DNA from: M3007 sp041392625
Lineage (GTDB): Bacteria; Bacteroidota; Bacteroidia; Chitinophagales; Saprospiraceae
Reading direction: 5' to 3'
DNA length: 64,000 nt
Assembly: GCA_041392625.1 (NCBI GenBank)
Contig: JAWKLR010000020.1
Location: forward strand, 1 to 64,000
Shown here in pieces: positions 34,494 to 43,812 of the stretch. The position numbers and the translations under genes are program-made. The notes below the pieces were generated by a model, which made no database searches, was not told where the DNA came from, and saw only the letters and a list, made by a program, of their open reading frames with translations. Within the stretch, counting starts at the first letter, position 1. The number at the start of each line of letters is the position of its first letter.

Positions 34494-35744
34494 ATGCTAT
34501 ACTATTTATTTGAATATCTGCATGAGCATTATGACTTGCCAGGAGCGAGACTGTTTCACTACATCTCCTTCCGGGCTGGTGCTGCCGTAATTATTTCCCT
34601 ACTGATTTCTCTGGTTTTTGGCCGATGGATCATCCGAAAATTGCAACAACTACAGATTGGTGAAGAAATACGGGACCTGGGCCTAAAAGGTGAAAACCTG
34701 AAGGCCGGAACACCTACAATGGGTGGAGTGATAATCATTTTAGCGACGCTTGTTCCCTGCTTGTTGCTAGCGCGCCTCGATAATGTCTACATCATATTGA
34801 TGATCGTCGCCACGCTGTGGATGGGAACAATTGGCTTTGTGGATGACTACATCAAAGTATTTAAGAAAGACAAAAAGGGGCTGAAGGGCATATTCAAAAT
34901 CTTGGGTCAGTTGGGCCTGGGTTTGATAGTCGGTGTAACAATGTTGCTCAGCGACGAGGTAGTTGTTCGAATGAGTGCCGAAGTAGCCGATCAATATGGC
35001 TATGAAGTGGTTAAAACCATATTCACTACGGATGGAGACGTGTATCGGGAGATGGCTTATGTAAAGGCACCCATTACAAATGTGCCTTTTATGAAAAACA
35101 ACGAGCTGGACTACTCCAGAATCTTGTGGTTTTTGGGTGATAATGCGGCTGATTTGGTGTGGATCGTTTTTGTGATGATGTCGGTGGTGGTTATTGCCGC
35201 AGTGAGCAATGGCGCCAACCTGACCGACGGACTGGATGGTTTGGCAACCGGTGTTTCTGCCATTGTCATTGCTGCCCTTGGCATTATGGCATACATCAGT
35301 GGTAATGCAGTGGCAGCAGATTTTTTGAAAATATTGTATTTGCCATATAGTAGTGAGTTGGTGATATTCTCAGCCTGTTTGCTTGGGGGGAGTGTGGGCT
35401 TTCTGTGGTACAATGCTTTTCCCGCAAGGGTTTTTATGGGCGACACCGGGAGTCTGACCCTTGGTGGCATTATTGCAGCGCTGGCTATTGTCATTCGCAA
35501 AGAATTATTGATTCCGCTTTTATGCGGGATTTTCCTGGTTGAGAATCTATCCGTGATCATTCAGGTATGGTATTTTAAATACACAAAGAAAAAATACGGT
35601 GAGGGGCAACGCGTCTTTTTAATGGCTCCGCTCCACCACCATTTTCAGAAAAAAGGGTACCACGAAGTAACCATTGTCGTACGCTTTTGGATTGTTCAGA
35701 TCATGTTGGCTGTGTTGACAGTCATAACCCTAAAAGTGAGATAA
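34494..35744 (+). CDS. mraY: Phospho-MurNAc-pentapeptide transferase MraY
   Basis: 416 residues, about ten transmembrane helices. It transfers phospho-MurNAc-pentapeptide to undecaprenyl phosphate to form lipid I. Catalytic motifs: GTPTMGG, FVDDYIKV, NLTDGLDGLA and NAFPARVFMGDTGSL, then the LHHHFQKKG histidine motif. It is longer than the E. coli enzyme (360) because of an insertion around residues 155-205 (VADQYGYEVVKTIF...), a feature of Bacteroidota MraY. Six bases before murD. Confidence 0.97.
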   Translation: MLYYLFEYLHEHYDLPGARLFHYISFRAGAAVIISLLISLVFGRWIIRKLQQLQIGEEIRDLGLKGENLKAGTPTMGGVIIILATLVPCLLLARLDNVYIILMIVATLWMGTIGFVDDYIKVFKKDKKGLKGIFKILGQLGLGLIVGVTMLLSDEVVVRMSAEVADQYGYEVVKTIFTTDGDVYREMAYVKAPITNVPFMKNNELDYSRILWFLGDNAADLVWIVFVMMSVVVIAAVSNGANLTDGLDGLATGVSAIVIAALGIMAYISGNAVAADFLKILYLPYSSELVIFSACLLGGSVGFLWYNAFPARVFMGDTGSLTLGGIIAALAIVIRKELLIPLLCGIFLVENLSVIIQVWYFKYTKKKYGEGQRVFLMAPLHHHFQKKGYHEVTIVVRFWIVQIMLAVLTVITLKVR

Positions 35745-35750
35745 AACACC

Positions 35751-37112
35751 ATGGACAAACAACGCATAGTCGTATTAGGCGCCGGGACATCCGGAGTGGG
35801 TGCAGCAAAACTTGCTGCCCTGGCTGGCTATGACGTGTTTGTATCAGATAAAGGCAAAATTGCCGATGCCCACCAAAATACCCTACGGGAATTGGGGATC
35901 GAATTTGAGAGTGAAACCCACAGCACCGAACGCATTCTGAATGCCCATGAGGTGATCAAAAGTCCGGGCATTCCGGAAAAAAGTCCGCTGGTGCAGGCAA
36001 TTCGGCAAGCCGGGATTTCTCTTATCGGAGAAATTGAGTTTGCGTGGCGGTTTATCCAGGATAAAACCATCGTCGGTATCACCGGGTCAAATGGAAAAAC
36101 CACAACAACGACGCTTTCGTATGAAGTGTTGAAGCATGCAAAATTCCCTGCGTACATGGCAGGAAATGTAGGTGATTCGTTAGCCGGGTTGGTTGCAGAT
36201 AAATGGGAGACTGGTTTTGAAGAAAATGCGGTATTTGTTTTGGAATTGAGCAGTTTTCAGTTGGATGACATTCAGGCATTCCGACCTTCAATTGCAGTCT
36301 TGTTAAATATTTCACCGGATCACCTGGATCGGTATGAGTACCAATTGGAAAACTACATTCGCTCCAAGTTTCGGATTGGGATGAATCAGCAAGCCTCGGA
36401 TGTATTTATTTCAAATGCTACTGATGTAAATATCCAGGAGTTTATCAAATCTAATCCGGGGGCTATTGAGGCTGAAACAAGTTGGATGAATCTTGAGGAG
36501 GTAAAGGCCGGAAAAATTGACTTGGGAGCAGATTGGGTATTCGACCTGAATGCTTCCGGCTTGAAAGGTCCACACAACTTTTTCAATGTCGCTTGTGCCA
36601 TTCAGGTTGCAAAAGCGCTGGGTGCAAACCCTGTGCTGGTTGGGGAGGCACTCCAGATTTTCCGCGCTCCAAACCACCGGATGGAAGAGGTCGCCTGGAG
36701 ACGTGGGGTGTGTTATATCAACGACAGCAAGGCAACTAATGTAGATGCTGTTTTTTATGCACTACAGGCTATGACACGTCCGACCGTATGGATAGTTGGC
36801 GGGGAAGACAAGGGGAATGATTATGGCGAATTAAAGGTTTTGGTATCGGAAAAGGTACGCGCAATTGTAGCCATGGGGCTGGATAATCGGAAAATCCTGG
36901 AATCATTCGCGGATTGTGGTAAGCCAATGGTAGAGGCAGGAAGTGCTGCACAGGCAGTGGAGTTGGCTGCTGGATTTGCACAGGAAGGCGATGCGGTTTT
37001 GTTGAGTCCTGCGTGCGCAAGTTTTGATTTGTTTAAAAATTATATAGACCGTGGCGATCAGTTCAAAGCGGCCGTTTTGGAATTGAAAGAAACCGAATTA
37101 AATAAAAACTAA
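35751..37112 (+). CDS. murD: UDP-MurNAc-L-alanine:D-glutamate ligase MurD
   Basis: 453 residues, cytoplasmic Mur ligase. N-terminal VLGAGTSGVGAAKLA, ATP-binding GITGSNGKTTTT near residue 110, central NISPDHLDRY, and YINDSKATNVDA in the C-terminal part. Length and motifs are typical. Eleven bases before ftsW. Confidence 0.97.
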   Translation: MDKQRIVVLGAGTSGVGAAKLAALAGYDVFVSDKGKIADAHQNTLRELGIEFESETHSTERILNAHEVIKSPGIPEKSPLVQAIRQAGISLIGEIEFAWRFIQDKTIVGITGSNGKTTTTTLSYEVLKHAKFPAYMAGNVGDSLAGLVADKWETGFEENAVFVLELSSFQLDDIQAFRPSIAVLLNISPDHLDRYEYQLENYIRSKFRIGMNQQASDVFISNATDVNIQEFIKSNPGAIEAETSWMNLEEVKAGKIDLGADWVFDLNASGLKGPHNFFNVACAIQVAKALGANPVLVGEALQIFRAPNHRMEEVAWRRGVCYINDSKATNVDAVFYALQAMTRPTVWIVGGEDKGNDYGELKVLVSEKVRAIVAMGLDNRKILESFADCGKPMVEAGSAAQAVELAAGFAQEGDAVLLSPACASFDLFKNYIDRGDQFKAAVLELKETELNKN

Positions 37113-37123
37113 CTGAAGAGATT

Positions 37124-38269
37124 ATGTCTATTGCCAACCGCTTTGCCGCGGAACTAAGGGGAGACCGCACAATTTGGATGATTGTGCTTGTGCTGTGTCT
37201 GTTCAGCTTGCTGGCTGTGTACTCTGCTACGGGTTCACTGGCCTGGCAATCCCGTGGTGGCAATACCACAATCTTCCTTATAACCCACATGGTTCGCTTG
37301 GCTTTTGGTTTGCTGTTGGTGTACCTCTGTCACTTGGTGCATTATTCGCGCTACAAAACCTTTGCGCCCTATTTTATCATGGCAGCCATCCCCTTGTTGG
37401 GACTAACCCTGCTATTTGGGGTAAATATCAATCAGGCCAGCCGCTGGCTCCATATCCCAGGTTTGGGTGTGAGTTTCCAGACTTCTGATTTTGCTAAAAT
37501 AGCCCTGATCCTGTACGTAGCAAGGGAGTTGACCAGGAAACAGGAATACATCACCAGTCTGAAGGATGCATTTATGCCCATTATCGTACCGGTAGTGGTG
37601 GTTTGTGGACTGATTGCTCCTTCAAATTTATCTACAGCTCTGATCTTATTTGTTACCTGCATAGCGCTGATGTTTATTGGCCGCGTAAGTATTAAGTACA
37701 TTCTGTTGCTTTGTTTGCTGGGGCTGGTAGTCTTTACCATTTTGTTGACCATAGGAAAATTTGCCCCCGAATTCGTGCGCATAGAAACCTGGGCTTCGCG
37801 AATGGAAGAATTCCTTAATTCTCCGGATGGCGGTTGGCAGGTACAGCAGGCAAAAATTGCTATAGCAAAGGGTGGGGTGTTTGGTTCCGGTCCTGGAAAC
37901 TCATTGATCCGGAACTTCCTGCCTTATGCCTATGCGGATTTTATCTACGCAATTATCTGTGAAGAATACGGTCTGATCGGAGCCTTACTCATTTTGAGTT
38001 TGTATGTGTTGTTGTTCTTCCGCACCGTGAAACTGGTAACTAAAAGTCCGAAGGCCTTTGGCGCCTTTTTAGCAATAGGCCTGAGTTTGAGCATGACGGT
38101 GCAGGCATTGGCGAACATTGCGGTCTCGGTGAATCTGGTGCCCCCGACGGGGCTCACGCTGCCCATGATTTCCATGGGTGGAACCAGTCTTGTTTTTTCA
38201 AGCATTTCGTTGGGGATGATTCTCAGCGTGAGCAAATACATTGAAAGTTTGGATGAATCTGTAGCATGA
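37124..38269 (+). CDS. ftsW: FtsW, SEDS-family septal peptidoglycan polymerase
   Basis: 381 residues with about ten transmembrane helices. SEDS glycosyltransferases polymerise lipid II; FtsW acts with FtsI at the septum. Motifs: GVNINQASRWLHIPGLG, the conserved FAPEFVRIETW loop and GLTLPMISMGGTSLVFSS near the end. FtsW rather than RodA because of its place between murD and murG. Its stop overlaps the murG start (ATGA). Confidence 0.95.
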   Translation: MSIANRFAAELRGDRTIWMIVLVLCLFSLLAVYSATGSLAWQSRGGNTTIFLITHMVRLAFGLLLVYLCHLVHYSRYKTFAPYFIMAAIPLLGLTLLFGVNINQASRWLHIPGLGVSFQTSDFAKIALILYVARELTRKQEYITSLKDAFMPIIVPVVVVCGLIAPSNLSTALILFVTCIALMFIGRVSIKYILLLCLLGLVVFTILLTIGKFAPEFVRIETWASRMEEFLNSPDGGWQVQQAKIAIAKGGVFGSGPGNSLIRNFLPYAYADFIYAIICEEYGLIGALLILSLYVLLFFRTVKLVTKSPKAFGAFLAIGLSLSMTVQALANIAVSVNLVPPTGLTLPMISMGGTSLVFSSISLGMILSVSKYIESLDESVA

Positions 38270-39387
38270 GTACGTCTAAAAACATAAAAATACTTCTGAC
38301 AGGAGGTGGTACCGGGGGGCATGTTTTCCCGGCCATTGCCATAGCCGATGCAATCAAGCAATTGCAGCCGGAGGCGGAATTTATGTTTGTAGGTGCTCAG
38401 GGCAAAATGGAAATGGAGCGCGTGCCGCAGGCTGGATATGCTATTGAAGGCTTGCCTGTTGCCGGTTTCCAACGTGGATTCTCTTTGCGCAGTTTACAGC
38501 GCAATCTTTCATTTCCATTCAAACTGTTTAGCAGTTTGTGGAAAGCCCGGCAAATTCTACGCATGTTTCAGCCTGATGTGGTTGTTGGGACTGGTGGATA
38601 TGCCAGTGGTCCGGTAATGCGGATGGCACAGCAAATGGGAATCCCGACGGTGATTCAGGAACAAAACTCACTGCCTGGCGTGACCAATCGATTGCTGGCA
38701 CAAAAAGCCACACTCATTTGTGTTGCCTATGATCATATGGATCAGTTTTTCCCAAAAGAAAAAATTCAATGGTTGGGAAATCCTGTGCGAGACAGCCTTC
38801 TAAACCTGGATGAGAAAAGAGCGGAAGCACTGGCTCATTTTGGACTGGATCCACAAAAACAAACCGTTTACCTGACCGGCGGAAGCCTGGGAGCCAGAAC
38901 GCTAAATCAGGCTACCGAACAGGCATTCGATGTATTGAAAGATATTGCCGGGGTTCAGGTATTGTGGCAATGTGGTCGCATATATGCTGAGCAAATGGAA
39001 CAATCAAAAACAGCAAAACTGGAACAGGTGCAACTGTTGCCTTTTGTCGACCGCATGGATCTGGCTTATGCTGCTGCCGATGTGGTGATTGCACGCTCCG
39101 GAGCGCTGACCATCAGTGAACTCTGTGCTGCCGGAAAAGCTACCATACTAGTGCCTTCACCCAATGTGGCAGAAGATCACCAAACTAAAAATGCACAGGC
39201 CTTAACCGAAAAAGAGGCTGCATGGATGGTTGCTGATGCAGATGCGCCAAAGGACCTGTGGACAACAAGTCTTGAACTTTTGAATAACAAAGAAAAGCAA
39301 CTTCAACTTCAAACCAATATCAAGAAATTGGGTAAACCCAATGCGGCCCATGCCATTGCAAAAGCCGTTCTGGCAAGTATAAAATGA
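38266..39387 (+). CDS. murG: UDP-GlcNAc:lipid I N-acetylglucosaminyltransferase MurG
   Basis: 373 residues, GT-B fold, membrane-associated; adds GlcNAc to lipid I to give lipid II. Motifs: TGGGTGGHVFPAIAIA, VGTGGYASGPV, QEQNSLPGVTNRLL, TGGSLGAR, RSGALTISELCAAG and PSPNVAEDHQTKNA. Both ends overlap neighbours by 4 bases: ftsW upstream and the DUF389 gene downstream. In most genomes murC follows directly; here two extra genes intervene. Confidence 0.97.
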   Translation: MSTSKNIKILLTGGGTGGHVFPAIAIADAIKQLQPEAEFMFVGAQGKMEMERVPQAGYAIEGLPVAGFQRGFSLRSLQRNLSFPFKLFSSLWKARQILRMFQPDVVVGTGGYASGPVMRMAQQMGIPTVIQEQNSLPGVTNRLLAQKATLICVAYDHMDQFFPKEKIQWLGNPVRDSLLNLDEKRAEALAHFGLDPQKQTVYLTGGSLGARTLNQATEQAFDVLKDIAGVQVLWQCGRIYAEQMEQSKTAKLEQVQLLPFVDRMDLAYAAADVVIARSGALTISELCAAGKATILVPSPNVAEDHQTKNAQALTEKEAAWMVADADAPKDLWTTSLELLNNKEKQLQLQTNIKKLGKPNAAHAIAKAVLASIK

Positions 39388-40739
39388 GTACTGTTCTGTC
39401 CATATTGAAATTTATCCGCCACCGTTTTGATCTGAGCGAAGATCAACGCGAGCATCAGGAAACTGTGACCGCAATACGTCAGGGCATTGAATTTCGTGGT
39501 ACCAACCTTTGGACACTCATTTTTGCAATTCTTGTGGCATCTGCCGGGTTGAACATCAACTCCACGGCCGTCGTTATTGGTGCGATGTTGATTTCGCCCC
39601 TCATGGGTCCAATCATGGGTGTTGGCCTGGGCGTTGGGATCTATGATTTTGAACTGATAAAACAGGCAGGTAAAAACCTGCTTATTATGATGGTTGTCAG
39701 TATTCTGGCATCTACCCTCTATTTTCTGATTTCACCGTTGAAAGAGGCGCAGTCGGAGTTGCTGGGACGAACAACCCCCACGATCTGGGATGTAATGATT
39801 GCATTCTCCGGGGGCATGGCGGGCATAATTGCTGCCACCCGGAAGTCAGGAGGGAACGTGGTTGCTGGTGTTGCGATTGCAACGGCATTGATGCCTCCAT
39901 TGTGTACGGCCGGCTATGCGCTTTCAATCGGAAATGGATACTACTTCCTGGGTGCCTTCTATCTGTTTAGCATCAATACGGTATTTATCAGTTTTTCCAC
40001 GCTGGTTGTTGTGCGGGTTTTGAATTTCCCAAGAACCAAATTTGTGTCTTTGGAAATGGAAAAATCTGTGCGCAGAAATGTGACAGTGGTAGTGATTTTG
40101 ACGGTTCTACCAAGCATCGTTATGGGCTGGTACATCGTACGGAAAACAATCTTCCAATCGCGTGTTGAAACCTTTGTAAAAGAGGAGTTTAAAAATATGG
40201 AAACCCAGGTATTGCGTACCGAGGAGGTGTTTACCTGGGATGGGAAAGGTTCGGTTTGTTTGTACACGGTTGGAGATGAAATAGACTCCATTGAACAGCA
40301 AAACCTGGTTTCTCATTTGCCGGCATACGGTCTGAACCGCGTTTCTCTTGAATTGCGGCAAGGGACTATGGCCCGCCAAAAAACCGATGTTGGCCTGATT
40401 CGAATTGGAATTTTGGAGGATTTGTATGAGCGGAACGAAAAGGTGTTGCAAGAGAAAGACGAGGAGCTGATCGCTTTGAGAAAAGAACTGGATCGTTACC
40501 AGTTGCTTGAATCTGAATCGTCTTCCATTGCTGCTGAGTTAAAGACGTTGGAACCTTCTGTGGCACAGTTCAGCATCAACAGCAATATTTACTATGATTT
40601 CAAAGCAAATCAGAACGATACCATCCCGGTTGCTTACATCCGGTATGCAAAGAATTTAACAGGGCCGACAAAAGAACGGCTTTACAACTGGCTGAAACTT
40701 CGTACGGCTTCTGATACCCTTATTTTAATCCAACAATAG
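39384..40739 (+). CDS. DUF389 (TIGR00341-type) membrane protein inserted in the dcw cluster
   Basis: 451 residues. About six transmembrane helices (residues 35-270) with DUF389 hallmarks: NSTAVVIGAMLISPLMGPIMG, GGMAGIIAATRKSGGNVVAGVAIATALMPPLCTAGY (quoted in part; residues about 133-170). Then a soluble domain with a predicted coiled coil (NEKVLQEKDEELIALRKELD) and a BON-like C-terminus. Function is unknown for the family. Its ATG overlaps the murG stop (ATGA) and it ends 2 bases before an MscS gene, so it is translated with murG. The pairing with a mechanosensitive channel suggests an envelope-tension or turgor role; that is inference. Confidence 0.88.
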   Translation: MSTVLSILKFIRHRFDLSEDQREHQETVTAIRQGIEFRGTNLWTLIFAILVASAGLNINSTAVVIGAMLISPLMGPIMGVGLGVGIYDFELIKQAGKNLLIMMVVSILASTLYFLISPLKEAQSELLGRTTPTIWDVMIAFSGGMAGIIAATRKSGGNVVAGVAIATALMPPLCTAGYALSIGNGYYFLGAFYLFSINTVFISFSTLVVVRVLNFPRTKFVSLEMEKSVRRNVTVVVILTVLPSIVMGWYIVRKTIFQSRVETFVKEEFKNMETQVLRTEEVFTWDGKGSVCLYTVGDEIDSIEQQNLVSHLPAYGLNRVSLELRQGTMARQKTDVGLIRIGILEDLYERNEKVLQEKDEELIALRKELDRYQLLESESSSIAAELKTLEPSVAQFSINSNIYYDFKANQNDTIPVAYIRYAKNLTGPTKERLYNWLKLRTASDTLILIQQ

Positions 40740-40741
40740 TC

Positions 40742-41602
40742 ATGACCATACGCGAACTCTTAAAATATACGATTCTGGATATCGGCAGTTACAAGTTGAC
40801 TGTCGGGGCGGTGCTCGTGGCTATTTTGGTGTATTTCCTGGCCCGGTTGCTGCTGCGCCTGTCTGCCCGTATGATGGAGCGGATTGGTAAGAAACGCGGC
40901 TTGGATGCAGGTCGACAAATGGCTTTGCAGCAGCTGATGAGTTACATCATTTGGGTGCTGTCAATATTCCTGATTTTGGAGGTAATTGGCATAAAGCCAA
41001 CGTTGTTGCTGGCGTCTTCTGCCGCTCTTTTGGTGGGTCTGGGTTTTGGTTTGCAGCAAATATTTGCCGATGTCATTTCGGGTGTATTTCTTCTGTTTGA
41101 GGGCACCATTCATGTCGGCGATATATTGGAGGTTGACGGAATGATCGGCCGGATTGAACAGATTAGTCTGCGTACATCTATGTTTAAAACCCGGGATGAT
41201 ATCAACATGATTATTCCCAACCGGATGTTTATCAATGACCGTGTAGTGAACTGGAGCCACGATAATAAGGCCACCCGTTTTAAAGTGTCGGTAGGGGTTT
41301 CATACAGCTCGGATGTTCAGAAGGTGCGTTCCATTTTGATGCAATGTGCACTGGATAATGAGGATGTGCTGACGGATGATGCAAGCCGATATCCGTTGGT
41401 TCGCTTTGTCGCATTTGGGGAAAGTTCGCTTGATTTTGAGTTGTTTTTTTATAGTAAAAATATGTTTCGCATTGAAAATACCTTGAGTGATTTGCGGTTT
41501 GCAATCCGGAAGGAGTTTCTGAATCAACATGTTGAAATTCCATTCCCTCAGCGGGATTTGCATTTGAGAACAGCCAACCCTGAAATCCATTTTAGTAAAT
41601 AA
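40742..41602 (+). CDS. Mechanosensitive ion channel, MscS family
   Basis: 286 residues: two to three transmembrane helices (about 18-35, 62-82, 87-120), with the pore-lining type of segment SSAALLVGLGFGLQQIFADVISG. Then the cytoplasmic beta domain with SLRTSMFKTRDDINMIIPN and NWSHDN, ending in a vestibule domain. Small MscS channels open under membrane tension to release solutes. Starts 2 bases after the DUF389 gene and ends 4 bases before murC, so it belongs to the dcw operon here. No sensor or nucleotide-binding domain. Confidence 0.93.
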   Translation: MTIRELLKYTILDIGSYKLTVGAVLVAILVYFLARLLLRLSARMMERIGKKRGLDAGRQMALQQLMSYIIWVLSIFLILEVIGIKPTLLLASSAALLVGLGFGLQQIFADVISGVFLLFEGTIHVGDILEVDGMIGRIEQISLRTSMFKTRDDINMIIPNRMFINDRVVNWSHDNKATRFKVSVGVSYSSDVQKVRSILMQCALDNEDVLTDDASRYPLVRFVAFGESSLDFELFFYSKNMFRIENTLSDLRFAIRKEFLNQHVEIPFPQRDLHLRTANPEIHFSK

Positions 41603-41606
41603 AACA

Positions 41607-43010
41607 ATGAAGTTTAACGACATACATACCATTTATTTCCTAGGCATTGGCGGCATTGGCATGTCGGCATTGGCTCGTTATTTCCACCGGCATGGAGCAA
41701 AGGTGTATGGTTACGACCGCACGCCTACTGCACTGACTCGTGCCCTGGAACAGGAAGGTATGCATGTACATTATACCGACGATCCCGGGATGATTCCGGC
41801 AAACCTAGATTTGGCCGTTTGGACTCCGGCATTGCCTTCAACTCACCAGGAATTGACTGCGATTCGAAACAGTGAAACACCTTTGCTCAAGCGTGCCGAA
41901 GTGCTTGGAATTATCAGCAAGAGCAAGCGGTGCGCAGCCATTTCAGGAACACATGGCAAGACCAGCACCTCCTGTCTGACTGCCCATCTTTTCCACGCCG
42001 GAGGAATAGATGCAAGCGCTTTTTTGGGTGGTATTGCCCTCAATTTCAATTCCAATTTTATCGAAGGAAACAGCGATTGGGTGGTAGCAGAGGCCGACGA
42101 ATATGACCGCAGTTTCATGCATTTGCATCCTGAAATCACCGTATTGAATTCCATGGATGCGGACCACCTGGATATATATGAAACACATGAAGCAATGCAG
42201 GATACCTATCGGGCATTCTTGCAGCAAATCAAACCAGGCGGTACGCTGTTGTATAAAGCAGGGCTGCCAATAGATGCGCTGGCAAATCGAATGAAAGGGG
42301 AGGGGTATGCCGTTGCGCGCTTTGGAATTGAACAAGGCGACCTACAAGCCCAAAATATGCGTATTGAACAGGGAATGCAGTGCTTCCGATTAGCAGCAGG
42401 TGACCAGTGGCCAGGGCCGGTGTTTGATCCGGTGGACGTTTCCATCCGATTCCCTGGAGCCCATAATGTACACAATGCAGTTGCTGCTGCGGGCATTGCT
42501 CTGCGTGCAGGAATACCTGCGGAAAAAGTGGCTGAGGGCTTGGGCAGTTATGCAGGCGTACGCCGTCGTTTTGAATATGTTGTTCAGTCGCCTGACCATA
42601 CCTACATAGATGATTACGCGCACCACCCAGAGGAGTTGAAGGCCTGTATTTCAGCTGTCCGCAGCTTGTTTCCGGATCGAAATATTACCGGTGTTTTTCA
42701 ACCACACCTCTTTTCTCGCACCCGGGATTTTGCAGATGGATTTGCTGAGGCCCTGGATGGATTGGATCAGTGTATTCTTTTGCCGATTTATCCGGCACGT
42801 GAAGAACCAATCCCCGGTGTAGACAGTGCCATGCTGATGGCTCGAATGAATTTAAAAGACAAGCGCATTCTGGAGATAAATGAAGTAGTTCCATTTCTTG
42901 AAAAACAGGATATAGAAGTCCTTCTGACCATGGGTGCAGGCAGCATTGATACCCTGGTGGAACCGATTAAAAACCATTTGTTAACCCGGAAAACTGCTCA
43001 GAAGTTATGA
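41607..43010 (+). CDS. murC: UDP-MurNAc:L-alanine ligase MurC
   Basis: 467 residues. First Mur ligase, adding L-Ala to UDP-MurNAc. N-terminal FLGIGGIGMSALARYF, P-loop SGTHGKTSTS near residue 112, EADEYDRSFMHLHPE, and YAHHPEELKA with FQPHLFSRT in the C-terminal domain, typical of MurC. Its TGA overlaps the ftsQ ATG (ATGA). Confidence 0.97.
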   Translation: MKFNDIHTIYFLGIGGIGMSALARYFHRHGAKVYGYDRTPTALTRALEQEGMHVHYTDDPGMIPANLDLAVWTPALPSTHQELTAIRNSETPLLKRAEVLGIISKSKRCAAISGTHGKTSTSCLTAHLFHAGGIDASAFLGGIALNFNSNFIEGNSDWVVAEADEYDRSFMHLHPEITVLNSMDADHLDIYETHEAMQDTYRAFLQQIKPGGTLLYKAGLPIDALANRMKGEGYAVARFGIEQGDLQAQNMRIEQGMQCFRLAAGDQWPGPVFDPVDVSIRFPGAHNVHNAVAAAGIALRAGIPAEKVAEGLGSYAGVRRRFEYVVQSPDHTYIDDYAHHPEELKACISAVRSLFPDRNITGVFQPHLFSRTRDFADGFAEALDGLDQCILLPIYPAREEPIPGVDSAMLMARMNLKDKRILEINEVVPFLEKQDIEVLLTMGAGSIDTLVEPIKNHLLTRKTAQKL

Positions 43011-43807
43011 TAAGTGCAATGCTAAAATCGAGGGGGTTCAAGATTCCGGAGTTGCGGTATGAACGCATCTACTGGGCCTTGTTTTTTCTAATTGTTATCA
43101 CCATTCTGTATGGGGCGGTAGATAAAAAGAAATCCAGCTTCGCTCAGGAATTGCAGGTAAATGTAATACCACTTGAGGGGGGCGATCGTCTGATCAGTGA
43201 AAAGGATGTGAAAAATGCCTTAAACCGCTCATTTGGCACTTCACTTGGCAGCACGGAACTTGCCCGGTTGGAAGTGGAACGTATTGAGCGTGCATTGGAA
43301 GAAGACCCGTTTGTATTGAATGCCGACAGCTACGTTGATCAGCACAATGTACTGCACGTGCGAATTGAACAGCGGGCCCCATTGGTTCGTATTTTGGATA
43401 ATCACGGTGATAATTACTACCTCGCTCCAGATGGAGTTCGGATGCCACCGTCAAAGAATTTTACTGCGCATGTGCTGGTTGCTACCGGGAACATTCCGAT
43501 CTACACACCAGACTACCGCGATCAGAAAAAGAATAAAATTAACGACCTGATGCTGTTGTGTGAAACCATCCAGGCGGATGATATTTTACGCGCATTCATT
43601 CAACAGATTCATATCAACAATGCCGGGGAGTTTATTCTGGTGCCTTTGGTTGGTGATCAAAAAATCATTCTTGGCTCCATTAAAAACCTCGAGGATAAAA
43701 TCGAACGCCTGAAAATATTTTATAAAGAAGGAATGCCTTATGCAGGCTGGAGTGCTTACAAAAGCATCAATCTGGCTATCAAAGGGCAGGTGATCTGTAA
43801 AAAATAA
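43007..43807 (+). CDS. ftsQ: Cell division protein FtsQ/DivIB
   Basis: 266 residues: a short cytoplasmic N-terminus, one transmembrane helix (about 24-42), then a POTRA-like region (QVNVIPLEGGDRLISEKDV) and a FtsQ beta domain. It bridges FtsL/FtsB to the later divisome. The sequence is divergent from Proteobacterial FtsQ, as in other Bacteroidota, but EEDPFVLNADSYVDQHNVL and QRAPLVRI fit. Located between murC and ftsA, with one foreign gene in between. Confidence 0.9.
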   Translation: MISAMLKSRGFKIPELRYERIYWALFFLIVITILYGAVDKKKSSFAQELQVNVIPLEGGDRLISEKDVKNALNRSFGTSLGSTELARLEVERIERALEEDPFVLNADSYVDQHNVLHVRIEQRAPLVRILDNHGDNYYLAPDGVRMPPSKNFTAHVLVATGNIPIYTPDYRDQKKNKINDLMLLCETIQADDILRAFIQQIHINNAGEFILVPLVGDQKIILGSIKNLEDKIERLKIFYKEGMPYAGWSAYKSINLAIKGQVICKK

Positions 43808-43812
43808 CTACC

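Noticed and set aside
38528..38713. Minus-strand frames inside the dcw genes
   Set aside because: Shadows of well-supported plus-strand genes with no independent motifs.
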